From Oceanobacter mangrovi (GTDB taxonomy: Bacteria; Pseudomonadota; Gammaproteobacteria; Pseudomonadales; Oceanobacteraceae): a DNA stretch of 64,000 nucleotides. Where the stretch lies: contig NZ_JAHXZR010000002.1 in assembly GCF_019740315.1 (NCBI RefSeq), positions 374,001 through 438,000 of the forward strand, read 5' to 3'. A program made the position numbers and the translations under genes. Below the pieces are notes generated by a model, which worked only from the letters and a program-made list of their open reading frames with translations, ran no database searches and was not told where the DNA came from. Of this stretch, positions 53,972 through 62,156 are shown piece by piece (the stretch's first letter is position 1; every line of letters begins with the position of its first letter).

Positions 53972-56900
53972 ATGAAAATATCCAAAGCACGCTGTGTCTC
54001 AGCTGAATCAAAAGTTATCGGGTATAATGGTCGATTTATTCAGACTGTTAGTATTCTGTTGCCATTTTCTTTGAAAAATCCTTCTCGTGCGTTTGTAGAA
54101 CAGGACATCTATGCTGCTTTCGAAGATGCAATGGGTGAATGCGCCATGGATTCAGGCGTTCCAAAACATTCTCCGGAATATATGTTGTCGGCGAGATGTT
54201 TCGCTCCTGATAATGTGGCGGCAGAGTCTGTGTTGGTTCGGGCTGAAATTGGTAAACTCAAAAAAGAGTTGCTGGTGAGTGGTGAGCGTTATTGGCAACC
54301 GCTTGGTTTGCCGAGTAATCCGGTGCCATTTACACAAATGCCATTGCAATACAGCAATGCCTATGGTGGGAAGACATTTGAGCGCAATGTCAATGGCAAA
54401 GGGCTGTTGGCAGATGAGGACGGTATTCAATGGCTGGCTAATGTTGAATATTCGTCCGATCTGGCTGTAAGTAGAAGTGCAAAAATCAAACCTGCATCTT
54501 TTGCACCGTTGAACCCGTTGAATGAGCCACGTATTTCACGTTGTGGCAAGCCTTCAGACGGTGAAGACCCGTATAGTTATCCGAAAAATATTGATTGGCA
54601 CTATTTTAATGATACCGCTTCGGATCAATGGTTTGATGAACCATTGACCGGTGAAGAAAATTTCCGATTTTTTAACATGCATCCGGAACACCCAGTGATA
54701 TCGGGTAGTTTACCGCCTTGGCGCGGTCGTGCATTTATCAAGCGTGTTAAAGAGGATCATTCAGCTGTTATTGAAGAAATACCAATGACACTGGATACGC
54801 TATGGTTTGCACCGCATAAGGATATGGGGGTATTGGTATTTCACGGTTCGGCGGCAGTATCTGATCGCTACGGCTCCGAAATTCAGCATTTACTGGTTGC
54901 ATCTGAGCATAAAACAGCAGACCGCCGTGATCTGGCTTGGTATCAGCAGGCAATGCTGAACCGTGAAGACGATGATCAGGCCATCAAGTTTATGCTTTAT
55001 AGCCGCGATATCGTGCCATCAACCGTTGATCTGGACGAGTTGGATAGTGACGATCCGGATGCGGTCCAGATGTTTATGGGTAAAAACATTGGCAGTCACG
55101 TAGACCAGGTTAAAAACTCAGCCTTTGACGATGTGAAAGCACAGCTTTTGGTTATGCAAAGGAAGTTCGATGAAATTCTTGCCCAGAAGCCAGAGGAGCA
55201 GTTGCAAGGTGCCATTGACAGTGCTGATGACGAGCTGCGAGCGGCCATTCTTTCTGGTGCCAACAAATTTCAGATAGACACGCTGTCAGCCCGCAAAGCA
55301 GGGCTTGAAAAGCAGCAAGTGGACTTGAAGAATGATCTGGCGAATAAGCGTCAGCAAATAGCTGATATTGAAAAAGTGTTGGCGGAGGGGCCCAAAATTG
55401 AAGACCCCGATTTGCAGGCTCTGCTCGACTTTGTTGAGCAGATTATGCCAAAAAGCAAGAACAGGCCTGATGAAGTCGACTTGATGGCAGTCGACATGAA
55501 AAAACTCAGTCAGCTGGGTGATAAAATTGACGAGTACGTGAAGAAGCAGTTGGCCAAGACTGAGCCCGACGTACGTAAGGGGTTTGAAGAAGGCAAGGCC
55601 CAACTGGCAGCTGCTGCCGAACAAGTGACTGCGGCGACTGCGGAAGATGAGGAAACCCGCCAGTCGCTGGCAGAAGCCAAAGTAAAAATCGAGCAAGCCC
55701 AGCAAGATTTACTGCAGGCTGAGGCTGATACTTGGGCTTTGCTGCGCGGCGAGAAGGTGATAGGGCCAGTTTTCAGGCCTCCTACAGCCGCTATTTTCGA
55801 TCAGCCTCTAGCTGAACTGGAATCTAATGCCGAACAGGCTGTCGCCCAACTGAAGGCCGCTCAACCCGGTATAGAGGCTGCTATTAAAAGTTTGAATGAA
55901 CTCCAGTTGCAAGCCGTGGTGGGATCTGCGGATGCGCTGGCTATCCAAAAACAACTGGAAGAGTTTGCGGCGGCACCATCACTGGATGATGTTAAAGCGC
56001 AGTTTGACAAAACATATCAGGATTTACGCTTTCGGCAGCAAGAGTTTGAAGCTGATCAGGAGGGGCAACTGTGGGATACCTACAAAATGGGTGCTCATAT
56101 GATGGACGAAGGGTTACCTCCGCAAAATATGCCCCTGACTGAAGTAGCCGCCCTGTTTGCCGCAGGAAAGGCAACGGCAGGCGCTCTGAAAAATGGTGAC
56201 TGGGCGTGTTTGCAATTTGCCAACGAAACCTGGCAAGGACTGGACTTGACTGGCGCATTTCTGGAGCAAACCCGATTTCAGAATTGCCGTTTTGAACAGG
56301 TGGATTTTTGCAAAGCGATTCTGGCTCGGGCATCGTTTGAAGACTGCCAGTTTGTTGGTTGTAACTTCAACGATGCCAATTTCGGGGCTGTCGTACTTGT
56401 AGGCAGTTCATTTGAAGATTGTTCCTTCGGCGCAACGATACTCTCTTACGGCAAGTATCAGCAGGTACGTTTCAGTCATTGCCAGTTGCACGATAATCAG
56501 TCGCTGGAACTTTCGATGCAGACAGTTTCGTTTGATCAATGTGAGGTGTTTGGTCTCAACTTGATCGAAGCCAGCTTGCCAGACTGTCGTTTTGTGAAGT
56601 CCTGGCTGAAAGGCTGTGTCTTTATTGAACTGACCGCCCCGGGTCTGGTGGCCTATGAATGTAAACTGGAAAGTGTGGCCTGTACTGACACCAAAATCCC
56701 GGATGCAGATTTCAGCGGTACAGACATCAAAACGCTGGTTTTCGCTGGTGACTGTGACCTCAGTCGAGCCAATTTTTCAAACAGCTCGGGAGAGGGCCTG
56801 ACCGCTGCTGGCTGTAACCTGCAGGGTGCGGATTTTTCGGGTGCCAGCCTGGCGATGGCCTACCTGGCGGATGCCAATCTGAGCAAGGCTAACCTTCAGC

Positions 56901-57124
56901 AAAGCAATTTCCCGCAGGGCATGTTCCAGATGGCCAACCTGGAGGGAGCGCAGTTTCAGGGGTCCAACCTGTTCGAAGCCAATCTGGCTGCCAGTCGTCT
57001 GGTGGCTGCCAACTTCCGTAACAGTAACTGTTTCTGTGTGAATTTCCTCGATGCAACTCTCGGGGACACCCATTTTATGGGTGCAGACCTGGGTAATACC
57101 TTGTTACAGGATTGGCGACCATGA
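53972..57124 (+). CDS. DUF2169-pentapeptide repeat protein with an internal coiled coil (T6SS cargo adaptor-like)
   Basis: 1050 residues from ATG 53972 (TTG 53969 is an alternative). The N-terminal DUF2169 domain (about 20-350) has PLQYSNAYGGKTFERN, NPLNEPRI, NMHPEHPVISGSLPPWRGRAF and LDTLWFAPHKDMGVLVFHG. A charged helical coiled coil (about 380-720) follows, then pentapeptide repeats (about 745-1050) of the A(D/N)LXX type. DUF2169 proteins occur next to VgrG and PAAR-like genes in T6SS loci and are thought to help load cargo; this is family knowledge and not proven here. It begins 6 bases after vgrG and overlaps the next gene by 4 bases. Its 5' part shares the low G+C of the vgrG tail. Confidence 0.85.
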   Translation: MKISKARCVSAESKVIGYNGRFIQTVSILLPFSLKNPSRAFVEQDIYAAFEDAMGECAMDSGVPKHSPEYMLSARCFAPDNVAAESVLVRAEIGKLKKELLVSGERYWQPLGLPSNPVPFTQMPLQYSNAYGGKTFERNVNGKGLLADEDGIQWLANVEYSSDLAVSRSAKIKPASFAPLNPLNEPRISRCGKPSDGEDPYSYPKNIDWHYFNDTASDQWFDEPLTGEENFRFFNMHPEHPVISGSLPPWRGRAFIKRVKEDHSAVIEEIPMTLDTLWFAPHKDMGVLVFHGSAAVSDRYGSEIQHLLVASEHKTADRRDLAWYQQAMLNREDDDQAIKFMLYSRDIVPSTVDLDELDSDDPDAVQMFMGKNIGSHVDQVKNSAFDDVKAQLLVMQRKFDEILAQKPEEQLQGAIDSADDELRAAILSGANKFQIDTLSARKAGLEKQQVDLKNDLANKRQQIADIEKVLAEGPKIEDPDLQALLDFVEQIMPKSKNRPDEVDLMAVDMKKLSQLGDKIDEYVKKQLAKTEPDVRKGFEEGKAQLAAAAEQVTAATAEDEETRQSLAEAKVKIEQAQQDLLQAEADTWALLRGEKVIGPVFRPPTAAIFDQPLAELESNAEQAVAQLKAAQPGIEAAIKSLNELQLQAVVGSADALAIQKQLEEFAAAPSLDDVKAQFDKTYQDLRFRQQEFEADQEGQLWDTYKMGAHMMDEGLPPQNMPLTEVAALFAAGKATAGALKNGDWACLQFANETWQGLDLTGAFLEQTRFQNCRFEQVDFCKAILARASFEDCQFVGCNFNDANFGAVVLVGSSFEDCSFGATILSYGKYQQVRFSHCQLHDNQSLELSMQTVSFDQCEVFGLNLIEASLPDCRFVKSWLKGCVFIELTAPGLVAYECKLESVACTDTKIPDADFSGTDIKTLVFAGDCDLSRANFSNSSGEGLTAAGCNLQGADFSGASLAMAYLADANLSKANLQQSNFPQGMFQMANLEGAQFQGSNLFEANLAASRLVAANFRNSNCFCVNFLDATLGDTHFMGADLGNTLLQDWRP

Positions 57125-58191
57125 CAGTAACAGCGGAACAACTGGTGGCCATGGTTAAAGGTGGCGAAGCTGCTCTGGTTGATGCTCTGGACTTGTCAGG
57201 CCAGGTGTTAACCGGGCTGGACTTGACTGGTGGTGTTTTTTCGAAGGTCGATTTCAGCAATGCTGATCTGTCGGGCAGTGACCTGCGTGAATGCACTTTT
57301 CTGAACTGCCGGTTTGATAACAGCATATTTGTTGAAGCTGATCTGCGTAACAGTGACTGGATCGAGCCCAAAGGCCAGAACGTCGACTTTTCCCATGCAG
57401 TGATGCGCGGTATGAGTCTGATTGAACCTGAAATGCCGGATCTTAAGCTGATTGAAGCCGATTTGTGCGATTCCAACTGGGTCACTGCAGTTATTCCCCG
57501 GGCAGACTTCAGCAACAGTCAAATGGAAGCGGTATCGTTTGTGACCCCGGTGCTGACGGACGCGGTCTTTAACGGCTGCCGTTTGCACCGGACTGTGTTT
57601 CTTGAGGCTGACTTGCGTGGCTGTTCATTCGATGGCGCGACTCTGGGTACTCTGGTTTTTAATGATGGCCAATGTCAGGGGTTGGATTTCAGTACAACCA
57701 ACACAGACAACGCACTGCTACAGTTCCAGAAAGCTGATTTGACCGGCGCTAACTTCACCGGCTGCACGTTGAAAATGTGCGGTTTTATGGGCTGTAAACT
57801 GCATCAGGTGGATTTCACGGGTGCGGACTTGTCCCAGGCGCTGTTGGCTGAGGCTGAGCTGGTGGGGGTGAAGGCGAATAAAGTCGTGGTTGAACAGGCG
57901 ATGTTTGCCAAATCCTCGTTGAGTGGTTGTGAATTCCGCGGTGCCAAAGCCGAGCAATCCAATTTTTCTGAAACCCGCATCGACGGCTGCTTTTTTAGTG
58001 GCGCGGTACTGACGTACGCCGATTTTTCCCATGCGGGTATTTTCAAATCTGATTTCAGTAATTGCGAACTGACCAGAGCCAACTTCCATTGTATGGACGA
58101 CGGTATGGTGCTGTGGTCGGGGTCCAACAAGGGCGACGCCTTGGGCACGGATCCAAAACGCAAAAAAGCCGAATCCTTCAAGGTGACATGA
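57121..58191 (+). CDS. Pentapeptide repeat protein
   Basis: 356 residues from ATG 57121. After a short N-terminal part (about 1-22), nearly the whole protein is tandem pentapeptide repeats (LDLSG, VDFSN, ADLSG, SDLRE, CTFLN, CRFDN and so on), expected to fold as a right-handed square beta helix. The last 30 residues are not repeats. It overlaps the DUF2169 gene and the DUF3540 gene (ATGA each), so all are co-translated. It may be a duplicate of the pentapeptide end of the previous protein. Function unknown. Confidence 0.88.
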   Translation: MTVTAEQLVAMVKGGEAALVDALDLSGQVLTGLDLTGGVFSKVDFSNADLSGSDLRECTFLNCRFDNSIFVEADLRNSDWIEPKGQNVDFSHAVMRGMSLIEPEMPDLKLIEADLCDSNWVTAVIPRADFSNSQMEAVSFVTPVLTDAVFNGCRLHRTVFLEADLRGCSFDGATLGTLVFNDGQCQGLDFSTTNTDNALLQFQKADLTGANFTGCTLKMCGFMGCKLHQVDFTGADLSQALLAEAELVGVKANKVVVEQAMFAKSSLSGCEFRGAKAEQSNFSETRIDGCFFSGAVLTYADFSHAGIFKSDFSNCELTRANFHCMDDGMVLWSGSNKGDALGTDPKRKKAESFKVT

Positions 58192-58841
58192 TTATGAGTG
58201 CAAACATTCACAACCTGCCTGAAAAGGCACTGCCGCTGCAGGAAAGCGGCCATGTTATTGGTCAGGAATCCAGATTTTGGCTGGTACGCACATCGACAGG
58301 CGTGCATCGGTCACGCAGGTCGTTCGACTGCCTGATTGCGCCGCAGTTGGCAGACAAGGTGGTGGTTATGCATGTCGATGGTGAGCATTGGGTCACCCAC
58401 ATCCTTGATCGTGAAGATACCGGTGAGGTGTCATTACAGACCGAAGGTAACCTGACGCTCTGCTCCAAAAACGGCTCGGTGCAGATGGTTGGCCTGACCG
58501 TTCGTCAGCACGCTCAGCAGTCGCTGGAGCAGTATGGTGCAAAGGTCTCGGTAACCAGCCAGGCGGAAGTTCACACCACTGGCAAACTGGCGCTTGCCAG
58601 CCAGGAAACTGTTTTCCAGAGTCTGCAGCTGGACGCCAAGGCCGATCGCGCAGTGTTCAGTGTTGGCACCTTGATGCAAAAGGTAAAAAGCAGCGTTCGT
58701 CAGATCCAGGATGCAGAAATTGTGACCGCCGGACAGCTGGTTCATAAAATCCGTAACTGCTTCAAGAGTCATTCCAAAAACACCATCCTCACGTCCGATC
58801 AGGACATCAAGGTGGATGCCAAACGAATTCATATGGGGTAA
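58188..58841 (+). CDS. DUF3540 family protein of the T6SS accessory cassette
   Basis: 217 residues from ATG 58188 (or ATG 58194). It has an N-terminal beta-rich part (HVIGQESRFWLVRTSTG, RSFDCLIAPQLADKVVV, WVTHILDRE) and a C-terminal region with regularly spaced hydrophobic residues (LALASQETVFQSL, TSDQDIKVDAKRIHMG). The pattern resembles the gp5-like OB/needle of VgrG. DUF3540 genes accompany DUF2169 and DUF4150 genes in T6SS loci. The role is unproven; a structural link to the spike is a reasonable guess. Confidence 0.78.
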   Translation: MIMSANIHNLPEKALPLQESGHVIGQESRFWLVRTSTGVHRSRRSFDCLIAPQLADKVVVMHVDGEHWVTHILDREDTGEVSLQTEGNLTLCSKNGSVQMVGLTVRQHAQQSLEQYGAKVSVTSQAEVHTTGKLALASQETVFQSLQLDAKADRAVFSVGTLMQKVKSSVRQIQDAEIVTAGQLVHKIRNCFKSHSKNTILTSDQDIKVDAKRIHMG

Positions 58842-58847
58842 CTGAAT

Positions 58848-59258
58848 ATGTTTGCCAACACACAGGGTGGTGCCATGAGCATGGCGATGCCGGATGTTTG
58901 CAAGTTTCCGACGCCATCGCCAGCAGGGCCGATTCCTACACCAATGCCGTATCCGAATACGGCGCTGTCGACCATGGCGGTTCCGAATCAAACCAAATGG
59001 CTGATCTTGGCTATGCCGGTTCATAACCTCGGCACTACAGTGACCATGACCAATGGTGACCAGCCAGGCGTTTTGGGAGGGGTTGTCTCTAATATGATTA
59101 TGGGCCCCTGCAAACACATGAAAGGCAGCATGAAAGTGTTGGCGGGAGGGATGCCGGTTACTCGGATGACGGATCCTACTGGTCAGAACGGCGCAGCACC
59201 AAATGCCATGGGCACAACAATCAAACCTGCCCAAACCAAAGTCATGATCATGTCCTGA
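58848..59258 (+). CDS. DUF4150 PAAR-like protein (spike tip)
   Basis: 136 residues. It begins MFANTQGGAMSMAMPDVCKFPTP; the PDVCK(T/F)P pattern and the following PIPTPMPYPN are typical of DUF4150, a PAAR-like family that caps VgrG. The middle carries GGVVSNMIMGPCKHMKGS and the end GGMPVTRMTDPTGQNG. There is no C-terminal toxin extension: the protein stops at the PAAR-like fold. Effectors are often encoded next to such genes, but none is recognisable immediately downstream here. Confidence 0.85.
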   Translation: MFANTQGGAMSMAMPDVCKFPTPSPAGPIPTPMPYPNTALSTMAVPNQTKWLILAMPVHNLGTTVTMTNGDQPGVLGGVVSNMIMGPCKHMKGSMKVLAGGMPVTRMTDPTGQNGAAPNAMGTTIKPAQTKVMIMS

Positions 59259-59296
59259 TGGACCTGGATAAAGAATAAATTTAGGGGAATACATTC

Positions 59297-60622
59297 ATGA
59301 ACCGTTACAGTCTGCGCCCGTGGCTAAGCTGGGGTTTAATGGCGGCGGCCATCGTTGGCGTGATTTATTTGGGTTATCAGCAAAACAACCAGAGCAGCGT
59401 TTTACGTCTGGCGACTGGTGAGCGTGGCAGCTATGCCATGGCTGTGGGTGCAGATCTGAAAAAGCGCATCGAACAGGCTTCGGATTACAAGGTTGAGCTG
59501 GTGGTCAGTGGTGACTCGTCGTTTAACCGTGGTCTGGTGCAGAGCGGTCAGGCGGATATGGCAATTGTGGCGCCGGCCAATACCGAAATGGTTAACCTGG
59601 CGGTAGTGGCGCCGATTGTGCGTCAGTACTTGCAGGTGCTGGTGAATGCCGACGGCCGCCTCGACAACATTCAGGATCTGCCGGGTCACCGTATTTCATT
59701 GGGCTCTCTGGAGTCTGACCAGCGCAAGCAGGCGCTGCGACTGCTGGGCTATTACAGCATTGAAGAACGCTCCCTGCGGGCGACTGAATTGCCATATCAG
59801 GAGCTGATGACAGGTCGCGAACTGGACGGGGCCATTGTTTCCGCCAGCCTGCAGGACCCGGTGCTGCGTGAAATGATGGCGACTGGCCGCTTCAAGTTGC
59901 TGCCAATTATGGCGGCCGATGCCTTTGCTTCCGTAACTCCGCACACCAAGGCTGACATGCTGCCACTGGGCAGTTACCCAAGTGTTAATGGCCCGATGCC
60001 GGTTGACTGGATGCCATCGGTTTACAGCGATTCCGTGCTGGTTACCCGCGCTGATGCGCCATCTGCCATGGTCGATACCGTATTGGCAGTGCTGATGAGC
60101 AACAAGACCAAGGCGGACTATCCGCTGCTGACCGAGTGGGCTGATGAAAAAGCGGGTCGCTTCACGGCGCTGGATGCCCATCCGGCAGTGGCCCGTTATT
60201 TCGATCCGTATGGTGAATTGAAAACCACCATCTACGCCGGTTTGCTGCAGCTGTGGCAATACAAGTTCTGGATCATCTGTTTGTTGGTGCTGGCACTGAC
60301 GGCCAACGCCCGCTGGCAGCAATTCCGTCTTAACCGCATTGAGCTGGACAAGCTGCAGCGTCACAAGCGTATTGAAAAGATGCTCGAAGACATCAACGAA
60401 CTGGAAATCATGCAGGCCGACAGCAAGGACTACCGCGTCCTCAATCGTCGCCTGGCAGATGCGCGCAAGATCAAGCAGGACGGTCTCAAGGTGGCAACCG
60501 AACTGGCGATGACCGACAGCCAGATTTTTGTTGCCTTCCTGCAGCAGTGTGACCACGTCATTGGTGACGTGCAGTGGAAGCTGTCGATGGGTATGAACAG
60601 CCATACCATGATGGTTTCCTGA
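59297..60622 (+). CDS. Membrane-anchored TAXI-like solute-binding protein in the T6SS cluster
   Basis: 441 residues. An N-terminal signal anchor (about 11-27) is followed by a TAXI family (TRAP-associated) binding fold (about 34-310): LATGERGSYAMAVGADL, VVSGDSSFNRGLVQSGQADMAIV and PGHRISLGSLESD. A second membrane helix (about 322-338) and a cytoplasmic helical tail of about 100 residues follow. No TRAP transporter membrane gene is nearby, so uptake is unlikely; a sensory or structural role in the T6SS envelope complex is a guess. Good RBS (AGGGG) before the ATG. Confidence 0.8.
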   Translation: MNRYSLRPWLSWGLMAAAIVGVIYLGYQQNNQSSVLRLATGERGSYAMAVGADLKKRIEQASDYKVELVVSGDSSFNRGLVQSGQADMAIVAPANTEMVNLAVVAPIVRQYLQVLVNADGRLDNIQDLPGHRISLGSLESDQRKQALRLLGYYSIEERSLRATELPYQELMTGRELDGAIVSASLQDPVLREMMATGRFKLLPIMAADAFASVTPHTKADMLPLGSYPSVNGPMPVDWMPSVYSDSVLVTRADAPSAMVDTVLAVLMSNKTKADYPLLTEWADEKAGRFTALDAHPAVARYFDPYGELKTTIYAGLLQLWQYKFWIICLLVLALTANARWQQFRLNRIELDKLQRHKRIEKMLEDINELEIMQADSKDYRVLNRRLADARKIKQDGLKVATELAMTDSQIFVAFLQQCDHVIGDVQWKLSMGMNSHTMMVS

Positions 60623-60658
60623 GCAAGCCCCATAGTCAGCCGGATAAGGACGAGACCA

Positions 60659-62119
60659 GTGCGTGTCTGGGAATTTATGAATAACAAACCAATGCAACGC
60701 CGTGCAGCCAGTCTGTTGCTGGCGCTGGCCATAGCGGCCGTCAGCGGCTGTTCCATGTTGTCGGGTGACAAAACGGAAAAGCCTGTTGTTGGTAAAAACG
60801 ATGATCCTGTTGGTTCGCCGCTTAACCAGCAAAACAACCCGGCTTATGTGGACGTGGTACCCAGCTATGAAATGCTGGAGCCGCTCTATGGTCTGGGGTC
60901 GCTGGGCGACTTTGATGAAGGCATGGCAGCCTACAAGGAACAGCGTTACAGCCAGGCCTTGATGCAGTGGTATCCGCTCGCCAAGGATCGTGATCACCGC
61001 GCCGAATATTACATTGGTTTTATGTTTGTGAATGGCCTTGGGCTGCCACGAGACGCCCACGAAGGCAGCCTGTGGTTGGCGCGCAGTGCCCAGTCTGGTT
61101 ATGCCGATGCCGAATTTGAACTCGGCCAGCTGTATCTGAACGGCACTGGCGTTGAGCAGAACATGGACCAGGCGATGCGTTGGTTGCTGGCAGCGGCGCG
61201 TGCCGGTCAGCCATCCGCCCAGTTTACGGTTGGTTTGCTGTATCAGCAGGACAAGGTGCCCATGTCATCGAACCTGTTGGCGGTTTATCAGGGCGTCAAA
61301 TCGCAAGAGTTCAATTACAAACAGGCTGCTCGCTGGTATCAGGTGGCGGCGGAGCAAGGCCATGGTGCGGCCCAGAATAACCTCGGCTGGCTGTATCAGA
61401 ATGGCCTGGGCGTTGCCCAGGACGACTCAGTAGCGTTCCGCTGGTATCAGGCGTCGGCCGATCAGGGTGTTATTGATGCCTGCTTCAATCTCGGGCTGAT
61501 GTTTGAGCAGGGTAAAGGCACTGAGCTGGATATGGAAAAGGCGCTGTTCTGGCAAACCAAGGCAGCGGACTACGGTTATGTTCCGGCTCGTCAGCGCTTG
61601 CCACAGTTGCGTGCCCAAATGGATTTCTATGAGCACTCGCTGGTGTTGTTTGGTACGCCGTTGGCACTGGCCTCCCGTGACATGATGCGGACCATTTTGG
61701 CGCAGAACGGCGCGATGCCGATGCGGCAGGCCAATAACTACTGGTACGACGTTTACGAATCCTCCCAGACGCTGGCGGGTACCGATCGGCTGTTCGCCGG
61801 TTACAGCCTCAACACCGGCAAGCTCGCCACTCTGGAATATCGTTTTACGGCCTTTAACGATCCCAACAAGGTGCTGGAAATCATCAAGCTGATTTCCGAC
61901 AAGTACGGCAATCCGATCGAAACCAACGGCAGCATTGGCCAGGGCGACGTGGATTACGGTTGGGAAGTGAAAGACACCCGCATTCGGGTTAAACGTTTCT
62001 GGCCGGACACTACCGTGTATCTGAGTTATCAGATCGGCAGCGCCTATTACGCGATGCTGGCTGAAATGCCGCCGAAGAACGACGAGACAAAATACAACCT
62101 CAAGGTAGAAACCTACTGA
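60659..62119 (+). CDS. Sel1-repeat lipoprotein of the T6SS cluster
   Basis: 486 residues from GTG 60659 (AAGGA 8 bases upstream); Met7 (60677) is also possible. A signal peptide ends at lipobox AVSGC. Sel1-like repeats fill about 78-315 (YYIGFMFVNGLGLPRDAHEG, FELGQLYLNGTGVEQNMDQA, NNLGWLYQNGLGVAQDDSVA, FNLGLMFEQGKGTELDMEKA). A C-terminal domain of about 160 residues has no match I recognise. Sel1 lipoproteins are scaffold-like; an outer membrane accessory role in this secretion cluster is inferred from position. Confidence 0.82.
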   Translation: MRVWEFMNNKPMQRRAASLLLALAIAAVSGCSMLSGDKTEKPVVGKNDDPVGSPLNQQNNPAYVDVVPSYEMLEPLYGLGSLGDFDEGMAAYKEQRYSQALMQWYPLAKDRDHRAEYYIGFMFVNGLGLPRDAHEGSLWLARSAQSGYADAEFELGQLYLNGTGVEQNMDQAMRWLLAAARAGQPSAQFTVGLLYQQDKVPMSSNLLAVYQGVKSQEFNYKQAARWYQVAAEQGHGAAQNNLGWLYQNGLGVAQDDSVAFRWYQASADQGVIDACFNLGLMFEQGKGTELDMEKALFWQTKAADYGYVPARQRLPQLRAQMDFYEHSLVLFGTPLALASRDMMRTILAQNGAMPMRQANNYWYDVYESSQTLAGTDRLFAGYSLNTGKLATLEYRFTAFNDPNKVLEIIKLISDKYGNPIETNGSIGQGDVDYGWEVKDTRIRVKRFWPDTTVYLSYQIGSAYYAMLAEMPPKNDETKYNLKVETY

Positions 62120-62156
62120 GTGGTCCAGAAGGATGCGCAGTGGACGAAATGGTCAA

